Positions 7,145 to 17,729 of a DNA stretch of 64,000 nt are shown in pieces. Origin of the DNA: Ilumatobacter coccineus YM16-304 (GTDB taxonomy: Bacteria > Actinomycetota > Acidimicrobiia > Acidimicrobiales > Ilumatobacteraceae); NCBI RefSeq assembly GCF_000348785.1, contig NC_020520.1, forward strand, positions 2,356,001-2,420,000. The letters run 5' to 3'. Both the position numbers and the translations under genes were made by a program. Each line of letters begins with the position of its first letter. Positions within the stretch are counted from its first letter, which is position 1. A model generated the notes under the pieces. It worked only from the letters and a program-made list of their open reading frames with translations, was not told where the DNA came from and did not search any database.

Positions 7145-7990
7145 ATGGCAGCAGCGTTCGATCCGACCATCGGCAGGAAGACCTGGCGTTCGCTCGAGGC
7201 GTACCACGGGGCGATCTACTTCGCTCCCGAAGCCGCCGAGGCGTACGCCGCGGTCGGTGTCGACGACCGCATGACCGGCTACTTCGCGTCGCGCTCCGCG
7301 GCGATGGGTGCCGTGACCGCCGACGTCGTGATCGCCACCTTCTACAACTTCAACCACGACCTGATCCGCCGCAGCATGGCCGACGTGTGGAACGTGGTGA
7401 CGCCCACCGACCTCGTCGCCGCTCGATTCCGGGCCGCCGATGCGATGATCCGTCGTCTCGTCGACGCAGCGGACCTCGACTCGGCCGAGATGCGACGAGC
7501 TGCGACCATTGCTCGTCGTGCCGCCGAGGCCGCGTGTGAACAGCCGCACGGACGCCCGCTGTTCGCCGCCAACGCCGGACTCGACTGGCCCGACGAACCG
7601 CACATGGTGCTCTGGCACGCCCAGACCCTGCTGCGCGAATTTCGCGGCGACGGGCACCTCGCCGCGCTGGTGGCGGCTGATCTCGACGGCTGCGAAGCGC
7701 TCGTGACTCACGGTGCCGCCGGCGACGTCCCCGCATCCATTCTGAAGGCATCGCGGCAGCGCACCGACGACGAGTGGGCGGCTGCGACCGAATCGTTGCA
7801 GGCACGCGGGTGGCTCGACGCCGACGGGGCGTTCACCGAGGCCGGACGACAAGCCCGCGCCGACATCGAGACGACGACCGATCGAATGGCTGCAGCGCCG
7901 TACGCGGCGATCGGCGACGCGCGGTGCGCCGAACTCCGAGACCTCGTCCGGCCCTGGAGCGCGGCCATGGCGTCGGTGTTCGGCCGCTGA
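7145..7990 (+). CDS. SCO6745-family protein (function unknown)
   Basis: A 281-aa all-helical protein resembling the actinobacterial SCO6745 family (SalK-like). Its opening is RKTWRSLEAYHGAIYFAPE, followed by a conserved central region (TFYNFNHDLIRRSM, HMVLWHAQTLLREFRGDGH) and a C-terminal helix-turn-helix-like part (ARGWLDADGAFTEAGRQAR). These proteins are common in actinobacteria and have no established biochemical role. The start is the ATG at 7145 after a GGGGG run. An upstream in-frame ATG at 7085 lies in the repeat array. Confidence 0.75.
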   Translation: MAAAFDPTIGRKTWRSLEAYHGAIYFAPEAAEAYAAVGVDDRMTGYFASRSAAMGAVTADVVIATFYNFNHDLIRRSMADVWNVVTPTDLVAARFRAADAMIRRLVDAADLDSAEMRRAATIARRAAEAACEQPHGRPLFAANAGLDWPDEPHMVLWHAQTLLREFRGDGHLAALVAADLDGCEALVTHGAAGDVPASILKASRQRTDDEWAAATESLQARGWLDADGAFTEAGRQARADIETTTDRMAAAPYAAIGDARCAELRDLVRPWSAAMASVFGR

Positions 7991-8115
7991 GGTTCGTCGG
8001 CCGTCGACGGCTGGTGTGCTCGCTCTGAGTTCGGGGTCGCCGGCGACGCATCCGAGGCGTGTGAGCCGAACTGCGAATCGATGCCGCCAGTCGCGCAACC
8101 GATCGATCTAGCCTG

Positions 8116-8412
8116 GTGAACGTGGGCAACCGACTGATCGAGCGACGCCTCTCGAAGACCGGAACGCGACTCAAGTCGCTGCGCGCCGAACTCGAGGTGA
8201 TCGACGAACAGATCCGGCACCTCGGCGACGACGCCGAAGACCAGGCGATCCGTGCGCTCGTGTCGGAAACGCCCGGCGCGGGCGCCGAAGCCCGCGACGC
8301 TCAGCGTCACGTCGACGCGATGCGCAAGCACCGTGAGCACGTGCTGACCGAGATCGGCGAGTTGCAGACTCGCCAAGACGAACTCCTCGATCAGCTCACG
8401 ACGTCTCGCTGA
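8116..8412 (+). CDS. Small coiled-coil protein of unknown function
   Basis: A 98-aa charged helical protein that starts at GTG 8116 (a second GTG is at 8122). Two heptad-rich stretches, about residues 15-38 and 60-95 (LTEIGELQTRQDELLDQL), predict coiled coils separated by a PGAG turn. No enzymatic motif, signal peptide or membrane segment is seen. It lies 90 bp upstream of the ANTAR regulator in the same direction and could share its transcript. No function is assigned. Confidence 0.6.
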   Translation: MNVGNRLIERRLSKTGTRLKSLRAELEVIDEQIRHLGDDAEDQAIRALVSETPGAGAEARDAQRHVDAMRKHREHVLTEIGELQTRQDELLDQLTTSR

Positions 8413-8503
8413 CCCGTCCCACGCTGCGTTCGACCCGAGGTCGGCGTACACGTATCGGCGCGGAGTGTCTCCGAACCCCAGGAGAGGCGCTATAACTCAT
8501 GCC

Positions 8504-9088
8504 ATGTCCCTGCGCGTCGTGATAGCCGAAGACGAAGCCATCATCCGGATGGATCTTCGCGAAACGCTCATCGAAGAGGGGTACGACGTCGTGGGTGAGA
8601 CCGGGCGCGGCGACACGGTCGTCGACCTGGTCCGGGAGACCAAACCCGACCTGGCGATCCTCGACATCAAGATGCCGGGTGCCGACGGTCTCGAAGCCGC
8701 TCGAACGATCAACGCCGAACGCCTCTGCGGTGTGCTGATGCTCACCGCGTTCAGCCAGCGCGAGGTCGTCGAGGAAGCCCGTGACGCCGGGGCACTCGCC
8801 TTCCTGGTCAAGCCGTTCCAGAAGTCCGACCTCATTCCGGCGATCGAAGTCGCGATGGGTCGCTTCCGCGAACTGCGCGGTCTCGCCGGCGATGTCGACA
8901 CGCTGGGCGAACAACTCGAATCGCGCAAGGTCATCGACCGCGCGAAAGGCGTCTTGATCGACGAACTCTCGATGACCGAAGGCGACGCGTTCGGGTTCAT
9001 CCAGAAGACCGCGATGAGCGAGCGCAGCCGCATGAAAGACGTCGCCGACCGCATCCTCGACGGCTCGCTCCGCCCCGAAACCGACTGA
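8504..9088 (+). CDS. ANTAR-domain response regulator
   Basis: A 194-aa two-domain protein. The N-terminal receiver has the acidic pair Glu9-Asp10, phosphorylation site Asp54 (LAILDIKMPG), Thr in LTAFS and Lys in VKPFQ. The C-terminal ANTAR RNA-binding domain (ESRKVIDRAKGVLID ... AFGFIQKTAMSERSRMKDVADRIL) binds paired hexaloop RNA hairpins and works as an antiterminator in this family (compare PdtaR and AmiR). No sensor kinase lies nearby, so it is an orphan in this window. The start is ATG 8504; AGGAG lies somewhat far upstream. Confidence 0.93.
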   Translation: MSLRVVIAEDEAIIRMDLRETLIEEGYDVVGETGRGDTVVDLVRETKPDLAILDIKMPGADGLEAARTINAERLCGVLMLTAFSQREVVEEARDAGALAFLVKPFQKSDLIPAIEVAMGRFRELRGLAGDVDTLGEQLESRKVIDRAKGVLIDELSMTEGDAFGFIQKTAMSERSRMKDVADRILDGSLRPETD

Positions 9089-9157
9089 CCGAACATCAAC
9101 CGAACGCAGCCGCTGGTCGTAACCCGGCTCGGCGGCCGCACCACGAACGGAGACAAC

Positions 9158-11827
9158 GTGGGCACCCATCTTCTCGTCGACGGCAACTCGTTGACCTACC
9201 GGGCGTTCTTTGCGCTGCCGACCGACATGGCGACCGCGAGCGGTCAGGTCACCAACGCCGTGTTCGGCTTCACGTCGATGCTGGCGTACGTGCTGAACGA
9301 GCAACAACCCGAAGGCATCCTCGTCGCGTTCGACCGTCCCGAGCCGACGTTCCGGCACGAGGCCGAACCCGAGTACAAGGCGCAGCGCGACGCCGCCCCC
9401 GACATCCTCCGTCAGCAGATGGGGCTCGTTCGTGAGGTGCTCGAAGCGCTCGGCATCCAGACGATCGACAAGCCCGGTTGGGAAGCCGACGACCTGATCG
9501 CCACGAGCGTCGACGAACTCGTCGCGCGTGGCCACGACGTCATCATCGTCACGGGCGACCGCGACAGCTACCAACTGGTGAACGACGCCAGCAAGGTGCG
9601 CGTCATGTACAACAAGCGCGGCGTGAGCGACTACGCCCTCTACGACGAAGAGGGCATCGAAGGCAAGACCGGTGTCCGCCCCGAGATGTACGTCCAGTAC
9701 GCGGCCCTCCGTGGCGACAACTCCGACAACCTTCCGGGCGTGCCAGGAGTGGGGGAGAAGACGGCGGCGAAGCTGATCAACAAGTACGGCGGCCTCGACG
9801 GCATCTTCGAGCACGTCGACGAGCAGACGCCGAAGCTGCGTCAGAACCTCACCGAGAACGAGGAGCGCGCCCGCAAGAACCTCGAGCTCATGTTGCTCCG
9901 CCACGACGCGCCGGTCGACGACGTCGATTTCGACGATCTCGTTCCGAAGCCGAACGGTGAGGAGATGAAGCGTCTGTTCGACTTCCTCGAGTTCCGTGCG
10001 CTGAGCGGCCGGATCGCCGGAGCCATCAACGCGATGGGCGCCCCGGTCGATCTCGGGCCAGAGGTCGAGCAGCAGGAGTTGGTCGCCGAGGTGACCGAGA
10101 TCGAGTCGGCTGCCGACGCTGCAGCAGCGATCACCGCGGTGCCGGCGCTCGACGTCGCCGCACGTTGGGTGGGCGAGCCGGGCCGTTCGGAGCTGAGCGG
10201 GCTGGCGATCGTCACCGACGCCGAGTCGGCCGAGGTCGCCTGGATCCCCGGCGGCTTCCTCGCCGACCCGGCGGTCGACGCGGCGCTGGCCGCACACACC
10301 GACGTTCGCGGTCATCAGATCAAGCCGCTCATGCGGTCGCTGCTCGACCTCGACTGCTCCCTCGACGGCATCGCGCTCGACACGGCGATCGCCGCGTACC
10401 TGATCGATCCGGCCGAAGCGAGGTACGAGCTTCCCGACCTCATCGAGAAGTACACCGATTTCGCCCGCCCGAGCGACGATGCGGCGGGAAGCGGTCAACT
10501 CGACCTCGACGGCACCTCGATGTCCGATGCCGACCTGGCCGGGCGGGACGCACTCGCCGTCCACCACCTCGTCGAGCCGATCCGGGCGAGCCTCGACGCG
10601 CAGGGCATGGCCGAGCTGTACACGACGATCGAGAACCCGCTCGTGATGGTGCTCGCCAAGATGGAGCACATCGGCATCGCCGTCGACATCGAGGAACTCG
10701 AAGGGCTCAACAAGAAGCTGACCGACGAGGTCGAGTCGCTCGTCGCCGAGCTCCGCGAGGTCGCCGACATGCCCGACCTCAACCTCAACTCACCGAAGCA
10801 GCTCCGCGAGTTGCTCTACGACGTCAAGGGGTTGACGCCGATCAAGAAGACGAAGACGGGGCCGTCGACCGATGCGTCGACGCTCGAGAAGCTCGAGCAC
10901 GAGTGGCCCGAGTTCCTCGCTCCGCTCCGTCGTCATCGCGAAGTCGAGAAGCTGCGTGGCACGTACGGCAAGGGGCTGCTCGCTGAGGTGGCCGCCGATG
11001 GTCGCATCCACGCGACGTTCAACCAGACCGTCGCCCGGACCGGACGACTGTCGTCCGACAAGCCGAACCTCCACAACATTCCGGTTCGGTCCGAGGAAGG
11101 TCGCCTGTTCCGGCGGGCCTTCGTCGCGTCGGAAGGCACCGAACTGCTCGTGGCCGACTACAACCAGATCGAGCTGCGCTGCATCGCTCATCTCGCGCAG
11201 GACCCCGGTCTGCTCGATGCGTTCAACAGCGGCCAAGACATCCACAACGCGACGGCGGCACGCGTGTTCGGCGTAGAGCCCGGCGACGTCACGCTCGACC
11301 AGCGTTCGAAGGCGAAGATGGTGTCGTACGGCCTGGCCTACGGCATGGAGGCCTACGGGTTGGCACAGCGCCTCAACATTCCGGTCGACGAAGCCGCGCC
11401 GATTCTCGACGCCTACTTCGTCGCGTTTCCGAACGTGAAGGCGTACATGGATCGCACGGTCGAGGAGGCGCGCGAGCGCGGCTACACCGAGACGCTGTTC
11501 GGTCGTCGCCGTCCGATTCCCGAGCTGATGAACTCGAACTTCCGGGTTCGCCAGGCGGGGGAGCGGCAGGCGATGAACGCCGGCATCCAGGGCTTGGCCG
11601 CCGACATCTTCAAGGTGGCGCTCGTCCGCATCGACCAGGCGCTCGTCGACGCGAAGAGCGAGCTGATCCTCCAGGTGCACGACGAGGTGCTCGTCGAGGT
11701 GCCGCCCGACGAGAAGGAGTCGATCGGCGATCTCGTCATCGAGTTGATGCACGACGCGGCCGAGCTCGACGTGCCGCTCGAAGTCAACGTGTCGTGGGGC
11801 CACACGTGGGCAGCGGCGAAGGGCTGA
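9158..11827 (+). CDS. polA: DNA polymerase I
   Basis: An 889-aa protein with a 5'-nuclease domain (about 1-300), a 3'-5' exonuclease-like domain (about 310-490) and a family A polymerase domain (about 500-889). Polymerase motif A is DYNQIELR, motif B is RSKAKMVSYGLAYGM and motif C is VHDEVLVE. The proofreading domain lacks the metal-binding DxE pair (the place reads LDVAAR), as in other actinobacterial PolA. Motif B has Tyr where E. coli has Phe762. The start is a GTG preceded by GGAG. It functions in repair and Okazaki-fragment processing. Confidence 0.97.
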   Translation: MGTHLLVDGNSLTYRAFFALPTDMATASGQVTNAVFGFTSMLAYVLNEQQPEGILVAFDRPEPTFRHEAEPEYKAQRDAAPDILRQQMGLVREVLEALGIQTIDKPGWEADDLIATSVDELVARGHDVIIVTGDRDSYQLVNDASKVRVMYNKRGVSDYALYDEEGIEGKTGVRPEMYVQYAALRGDNSDNLPGVPGVGEKTAAKLINKYGGLDGIFEHVDEQTPKLRQNLTENEERARKNLELMLLRHDAPVDDVDFDDLVPKPNGEEMKRLFDFLEFRALSGRIAGAINAMGAPVDLGPEVEQQELVAEVTEIESAADAAAAITAVPALDVAARWVGEPGRSELSGLAIVTDAESAEVAWIPGGFLADPAVDAALAAHTDVRGHQIKPLMRSLLDLDCSLDGIALDTAIAAYLIDPAEARYELPDLIEKYTDFARPSDDAAGSGQLDLDGTSMSDADLAGRDALAVHHLVEPIRASLDAQGMAELYTTIENPLVMVLAKMEHIGIAVDIEELEGLNKKLTDEVESLVAELREVADMPDLNLNSPKQLRELLYDVKGLTPIKKTKTGPSTDASTLEKLEHEWPEFLAPLRRHREVEKLRGTYGKGLLAEVAADGRIHATFNQTVARTGRLSSDKPNLHNIPVRSEEGRLFRRAFVASEGTELLVADYNQIELRCIAHLAQDPGLLDAFNSGQDIHNATAARVFGVEPGDVTLDQRSKAKMVSYGLAYGMEAYGLAQRLNIPVDEAAPILDAYFVAFPNVKAYMDRTVEEARERGYTETLFGRRRPIPELMNSNFRVRQAGERQAMNAGIQGLAADIFKVALVRIDQALVDAKSELILQVHDEVLVEVPPDEKESIGDLVIELMHDAAELDVPLEVNVSWGHTWAAAKG

Positions 11828-12564
11828 CCGGACGGTTTGTCTCTGAGACAAACCGTCCGCGGGATCACTGGTTCGAAGATCTCGCCGATCACATGGGCGA
11901 GGCGTACCTGCGGTACTCGTTCACGAAGGGCACCGTGCAGGAGGTCGACCACATCGTCGAGGCGCTCGACCTGCAGCCCGGCGATCGCGTGCTCGACGTC
12001 GGCTGCGGGCCCGGTCGCCACAGCTACGAGTTGGCTCGGCGGGGCATCGAGGCACACGGCATCGACATCAGCGCGCGTTTCGTCGAGATCGCCCAGGCGT
12101 CGGCACCCAACGGTGCGACCTTCGAGCGGCTCGACGCCCGGGCGCTGGACTTCGACGCCTCGTTCGATGCCGTCGTCTGCCTGTGCCAGGGCGCGTTCGG
12201 CTTGATGACGGCGAGCGGCGACGACGACACGGTGGTCGCCGGAATGTCGCGAGCGCTGAAGCCCGACGGCCGACTCGCCCTGAGCGCGTTCAGTTCGTAC
12301 TTCGTCGTGAAGCACTGGGAAGGTGCCGACTTCGACGCCGACACCGGCGTGAACCACGAGGAGACCGAAGTCCGCGACGCGAACGGTGTCGCCGTTCCGG
12401 CGGAGCTGTGGACCGGCTGCTACACGCCGCGCGAACTTCGGTTGCTGCTCGATCGCGAAGGCCTGCGTGTCGACTCGATCAGCAGCGTCGAACCCGGCGC
12501 GTACGGCGACGATCCGCCGACCGTCGACACCGCAGAGTTCCTGGTCCTCGCCACCAGAGCATGA
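11794..12564 (+). CDS. Class I SAM-dependent methyltransferase
   Basis: Up to 256 aa. Motif I is VLDVGCGPGRHSYELA, an acidic residue follows in HGIDIS, and later conserved stretches include ALKPDGRLALSAFSSYFVV and a C-terminal strand. The substrate is unknown. The start is unclear: in-frame GTG codons at 11794 and 11806 lie inside the end of polA, and the first ATG (11893) would remove the DHWFEDLADH segment that looks conserved. The frame between the polA stop and that segment is occupied by a perfect palindrome (11829-11859), so either translation runs through a hairpin or an unconventional start is used. Confidence 0.75.
   Translation: MGPHVGSGEGLTGRFVSETNRPRDHWFEDLADHMGEAYLRYSFTKGTVQEVDHIVEALDLQPGDRVLDVGCGPGRHSYELARRGIEAHGIDISARFVEIAQASAPNGATFERLDARALDFDASFDAVVCLCQGAFGLMTASGDDDTVVAGMSRALKPDGRLALSAFSSYFVVKHWEGADFDADTGVNHEETEVRDANGVAVPAELWTGCYTPRELRLLLDREGLRVDSISSVEPGAYGDDPPTVDTAEFLVLATRA
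11829..11859. terminator. Perfect palindrome at the polA end
   Basis: 15-bp arms 11829-11843 and 11845-11859 around one base, starting 1 bp after the polA stop. It has the same build as the palindromes at 2101, 28835 and 58983. Here it overlaps the open frame of the next gene. Confidence 0.6.
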
Positions 12565-12609
12565 ACTGACAGCTGGCGCCGCGAGGCCTGCATCCGGCGC
12601 GCGGCCGGG

Positions 12610-14244
<1,635 letters not shown>

Positions 14245-14418
14245 GCGTCGCATTCTCGCGCATCGGTCTGGTACCGTTCGTCGTTCGGGGATCGGCCACG
14301 CTCGGTGGGACGGTTCTGCGGGGCTGCTGTTACCATTGCTCGTTGCGTTCTCGTCCCGAGACGCGCGCCAGGGTCCCATGACCCGGGCGTTCATCGATCC
14401 CTTCGAAAGCCGATTCTC

Positions 14419-15825
14419 TTGTCCGACACCTCTACCACCTCCGCATCGACCGAATCCCAGTTTGGAACGTTCGACGACGAGGGCAACTACACCCCGCGCG
14501 AGATCACCTCTGACGATCTCGGCATGTCCTTTGAAGAAGCCATCGAAGGAACGATGGTCCAAGTCGAAGACGGCCAGATGGTCAACGGCACCGTCGTCAA
14601 GATCGACAACGACGAGGTGCTGCTCGACATCGGCTACAAGAGCGAGGGTGTCATCCCGAGCCGTGAGCTGAGCATCCGCAACGACGTCGACCCGACCGAA
14701 GTGGTCAGCATCGGCGAAGTCATCGAAGCGCTCGTCCTCACCAAGGAAGACAAGGAAGGCCGTCTCGTCCTCTCCAAGAAGCGTGCGCAGTACGAGCGTG
14801 CCTGGGGCGACATCGAGGCGAAGAAGGAAGCCGACGAAGTCGTTTCCGGTCCGGTCATCGAAGTCGTCAAGGGCGGCCTCATCGTCGACATCGGCCTGCG
14901 TGGCTTCCTGCCCGCATCGCTCGTCGAACTGCGCCGTGTCCGTGACCTCGCTCCGTACATCGGCACGCAGGTCCACGCCAAGATCATCGAACTCGACAAG
15001 AACCGCAACAACGTGGTCCTGTCCCGTCGCGCCTACCTCGAAGAGAACCAGAAAGAGACCCGCGACCAGTTCCTCAACAACCTCAAGGTCGGCGAAGTCC
15101 GCGAAGGCACCGTCTCCTCGGTCGTCTCGTTCGGTGCATTCGTCGATCTCGGCGGCATGGACGGACTCATCCACGTGTCGGAGCTCTCCTGGAAGCACGT
15201 CGATCACCCGGGTTCGGTCGTCGCAGTCGGCGACCCGGTCAAGGTGCAGGTCCTCGACGTCGACTTCAGCCGCGAGCGCATCAGCCTCTCGCTGAAGGCC
15301 ACGCAGCAGGATCCTTGGCAGGAATTCGCCGAAGGCCACCAGGTCGGTCAGCTCGTCTACGGTCGAGTCACCAAGCTGGTTCAGTTCGGTGCGTTCGTCC
15401 AGGTCGGCGACGGCATCGAAGGCCTCGTGCACATCTCGGAGATGTCGGCACACCACGTCGACAGCCCCGAGCAGGTCGTCACGCCGGGCGAAGAGCTGTG
15501 GGTCAAGATCATCGATCTCGATCTCGCACGTCGTCGTATCAGCCTGTCGATCAAGCAGGCCGCCGAAGGTGGCGAGCTCGCTGCCGAGTACCGCGAGCAC
15601 TTCGAAGTCGACGCCGAGGGCAACTACGTCCAGGGCGAAGCATCGGCTGAAGCCGAAGCTGCCTGGAGCGAGTACTACGGCGACGGCGAAGCTGCTCCGG
15701 CAGAAGCCGCCACTGAAGGCACCGAGGCGCCGGCCGAAGCAGCCGCAGTCGAAGCACCTGCCGAAGAGGCAGCTGCCGAGGCTCCGGCCGCAGAAGCCAC
15801 CGAGGAAGAGGCTCCGGCCGAATGA
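14419..15825 (+). CDS. rpsA: 30S ribosomal protein S1
   Basis: About 468 aa from a TTG start at 14419 (residues [10 protein letters not shown]). Four S1 RNA-binding domains begin near residues 53, 140, 224 and 310, for example [33 protein letters not shown] and [19 protein letters not shown]. An Ala/Glu-rich acidic tail follows from about residue 400. Four domains plus a tail match actinobacterial S1 rather than the six-domain E. coli form. No ATG or GTG fits between the TTG and a more distant in-frame GTG at 14305, and the TTG gives a sensible N-terminus. It helps mRNA binding by the ribosome. Confidence 0.94.
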   Translation: MSDTSTTSASTESQFGTFDDEGNYTPREITSDDLGMSFEEAIEGTMVQVEDGQMVNGTVVKIDNDEVLLDIGYKSEGVIPSRELSIRNDVDPTEVVSIGEVIEALVLTKEDKEGRLVLSKKRAQYERAWGDIEAKKEADEVVSGPVIEVVKGGLIVDIGLRGFLPASLVELRRVRDLAPYIGTQVHAKIIELDKNRNNVVLSRRAYLEENQKETRDQFLNNLKVGEVREGTVSSVVSFGAFVDLGGMDGLIHVSELSWKHVDHPGSVVAVGDPVKVQVLDVDFSRERISLSLKATQQDPWQEFAEGHQVGQLVYGRVTKLVQFGAFVQVGDGIEGLVHISEMSAHHVDSPEQVVTPGEELWVKIIDLDLARRRISLSIKQAAEGGELAAEYREHFEVDAEGNYVQGEASAEAEAAWSEYYGDGEAAPAEAATEGTEAPAEAAAVEAPAEEAAAEAPAAEATEEEAPAE

Positions 15826-15828
15826 TCC

Positions 15829-15851
15829 TCGGCGGTGCCCAGCACCGCCGA
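15829..15851 (+). terminator. First hairpin after rpsA
   Basis: The 10-bp stem TCGGCGGTGC/GCACCGCCGA with a 3-base loop, 3 bp after the rpsA stop. It forms a tandem pair with the stronger hairpin at 15864. Confidence 0.6.
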
Positions 15852-15863
15852 ATCTGAAGTGAA

Positions 15864-15897
15864 AATGATGCCCGGCTCCTCGGAGTCGGGCATCATT
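15864..15897 (+). terminator. Strong intrinsic terminator between rpsA and coaE
   Basis: A 16-bp stem (15864-15879 with 15882-15897, one G-T pair) and a 2-base loop, followed by CGTTTTCG. This is the best T-tailed hairpin in the window. It ends only 7 bp before the coaE GTG, so coaE must either be transcribed from inside it or depend on read-through. Confidence 0.85.
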
Positions 15898-15904
15898 CGT
15901 TTTC

Positions 15905-17146
15905 GTGATCGTCGTAGGACTGACCGGTGGCATCGGTGCCGGCAAATCAACCGTGTCGAAGCTGCTCGCCGAACGGGGGGCCGCGATCGTCGACGCCGAC
16001 CAGATCGCGCGTGATCTGCAAGCGCCCGGTACTCCGGTGGTGCAGGCGATGGCCGAGCGCTTCGGCAGTCAGATCCTCGACGACGACGGTGCGTTGATCC
16101 GGCCCGAGGTGGCGAAGATCGTGTTCAGCGACGAGGCGGCGCTGAAGGACCTGAATGGCATCGTGCACCCGGCGATGCAGGCCGAGATCCAGCGGCAGAT
16201 CGACCTGAACAAGGACACCGATCGCCTCGTGGTGCTCGACTTCCCGCTGCTCGGGGAGAACCCGAGGAAGGGACTCGCCGCGACGATCGTCGTCGACATC
16301 CCGTACGAGTTGGCCGTGGTGCGTGCCGTGGCGCGCGGGATGGACGAAGAGGACGTCCGCAACCGGATCAACAGCCAGATCACGCGCGAGAAACGGCTCG
16401 CAACGGCGACGCACGTGATCGACAACAGCGGTGATCTCGTCGACCTCGTCGCCCAGATCGATCGGCTGTGGGCCGAACTGATCGAATTGCCGCCGACCGA
16501 CGGACCGGTCGGCGAGCCCGCCGAGCGTGAGTCATCCGACGGTGACAAGAGCGATGCACCGGCAGCCGATCAGGCGCCACGCACCTCCTGGGTCTTCGGA
16601 TACGGCTCGTTGGTCAGTCCGGCGTCGATGGCTCGCACGATCAAGCGCGTTGCCGAGCCGGGGGTCGACTTCTTCGAGGCCGAACTCTCGGGATACGGCC
16701 GCCGCTGGAACTACGGCGTCGAGCACATCGTGGCGTCGTGGGAACTCGACGACGGGACCGTCGTCGACGACGGCGTGATCGTCGCGCTCGGGCTCGTCGA
16801 AGCGCCTGGCGAGACGGTCAACGGCGTGATCGCATCACTGTCGGCCGACGAACTCGCGTACCTCGACCGCCGCGAACGCAACTACGACCGGATCGACGCA
16901 ACCGACATCATCACGACCGCTGCCGACACGAGCGATCCGATCTACGTGTACGTCCCACGGCGCAGTGCGATCGAGCGCTACGAGACGGCACGCGACGCCG
17001 GTACGGCCGGCGTCCGCCGGACGTACTGGGATCTCGTCGACGCAGCATTCGCGGAGTTCGGCCCGGAACAACAAGCGCAGTATCGAGCCACCACGCCGCC
17101 GCCCGACGTACCGCTCGTCGACGTCCTCTCGGCGAAAGAACGCTGA
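15905..17146 (+). CDS. coaE: Dephospho-CoA kinase fused to gamma-glutamylcyclotransferase-like domain
   Basis: 413 aa. Residues 1-200 are CoaE: the P-loop [12 protein letters not shown] (5-16), DADQIARDL, and the lid region [11 protein letters not shown]. It phosphorylates dephospho-CoA, the last step of CoA synthesis. After an acidic linker (about 200-225) comes a second domain starting [11 protein letters not shown] (about 228), the GGCT-fold nucleotide-sugar-like loop, with Glu in [12 protein letters not shown] as the likely catalytic acid. CoaE is normally about 200 aa, so the fusion is unusual. The GTG start sits just after the rpsA terminator and has no clear SD. Convergent with the selenoprotein gene. 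Confidence 0.88.
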   Translation: MIVVGLTGGIGAGKSTVSKLLAERGAAIVDADQIARDLQAPGTPVVQAMAERFGSQILDDDGALIRPEVAKIVFSDEAALKDLNGIVHPAMQAEIQRQIDLNKDTDRLVVLDFPLLGENPRKGLAATIVVDIPYELAVVRAVARGMDEEDVRNRINSQITREKRLATATHVIDNSGDLVDLVAQIDRLWAELIELPPTDGPVGEPAERESSDGDKSDAPAADQAPRTSWVFGYGSLVSPASMARTIKRVAEPGVDFFEAELSGYGRRWNYGVEHIVASWELDDGTVVDDGVIVALGLVEAPGETVNGVIASLSADELAYLDRRERNYDRIDATDIITTAADTSDPIYVYVPRRSAIERYETARDAGTAGVRRTYWDLVDAAFAEFGPEQQAQYRATTPPPDVPLVDVLSAKER

Positions 17147-17205
17147 CGGCAGGCCCGGCTCGACGGTCGGTGTCGGTGAACGCTCGATCGGTGGTCCGAA
17201 CGCGA

Positions 17206-17235
17206 CGATGCCGCCGGTCGGAGCCGGCGGCATCG
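17206..17235. terminator. Bidirectional terminator between coaE and the selenoprotein gene
   Basis: 12-bp arms 17206-17217 and 17224-17235 with a 6-base loop, centred in the 112-bp gap between convergent genes. Partial further pairing is seen outside (CGAAC ... GTTCG). Confidence 0.75.
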
Positions 17236-17258
17236 CAGTGTTCGGGCTGACGTCGGGG

Positions 17259-17729
17259 TCAGCGGAAGTCGTCGAGCTCGGCGCCGATGTCTTCCGGCGT
17301 CGTGGGCGGAGCCCAGCGCTTGACGACGTCGCCGTCGCCGTTCACGAGGAACTTCTCGAAGTTCCAGGTGATGTCGGGGCTGTCACCGTCGCCGGGTTGA
17401 GCGTCCTTGAGCAGCGCGTAGAGCGGTGCCTGGTTCTCGCCGTTGACGTCGACCTTGGAGAACATCGGGAAGTCGACGTCGAACTTCGACGTGACGAACT
17501 CGAGGATCTCGGAGTCGGAGCCGGGTTCCTGCGCACCGAACTGGTTGCAGGGAATGCCGAGGACGACGAGGTCGTCATTGTCGTGATGAAGCGCACGCAG
17601 ACCTGCGTACTGAGGCGTGAGGCCTCAAGCGCTCGCGACGTTGACGACCAGGACGAGCTTGCCCTTGTAGTCGTCGAACGTCACTTGGTCGCCCGTGATG
17701 GACGTCATGGTGATGTCATGGAATTTCAT
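17259..17729 (-). CDS. Selenocysteine-containing glutathione peroxidase (UGA recoded)
   Basis: 156 aa if UGA at 17627-17625 is read as selenocysteine. The first 34 residues (MKFHDITMTSITGDQ ... VVNVASA) lead into the TGA, then GLTPQYAGLRAL continues in the same frame to a stop at 17259. This is exactly the family site NVASxC/U-G-x-TPQY, so Sec35 replaces the catalytic Cys. The rest of the tetrad is intact: Gln67 in FGAQEP, and Trp122-Asn123 in ITWNFEKF. Length is normal. A bacterial SECIS-like hairpin follows the UGA. The protein would reduce peroxides with a thiol donor in the cytosol. A pseudogene is unlikely because both halves are conserved in one frame and nothing else is broken. The start is ATG 17729 with a weak SD. 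Confidence 0.88.
17593..17610 (-). promoter_or_regulatory. Bacterial SECIS-like hairpin
   Basis: On the minus strand, 14 nt after the UGA: stem GUACGCA/UGCGUGC (7 pairs, one G-U) around a GGUC loop. The apical sequence GCAGGUCUGC is, from memory, the same as that of the E. coli fdhF SECIS recognised by SelB, and the loop distance from the UGA (21 nt) is similar. A lower stem UGAGGC/GCCUCA that includes the UGA itself is also possible. Confidence 0.8.

Noticed and set aside
8396-10669. A 757-residue gene antisense to polA and the ANTAR gene
   Set aside because: Same shadow composition, spans two genes and an intergenic gap, no recognisable domain.
14245-15945. N-terminal extension of the acyl-CoA synthetase to over 1100 residues
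   Set aside because: The open frame is the antisense of rpsA; its composition is that of a high-GC shadow and the family start fits ATG 14244.
17259-17729. Frameshifted or nonsense-mutated glutathione peroxidase pseudogene
   Set aside because: Both halves are in the same frame, the TGA is exactly at the catalytic residue, all other key residues are intact and a SECIS-like hairpin follows.
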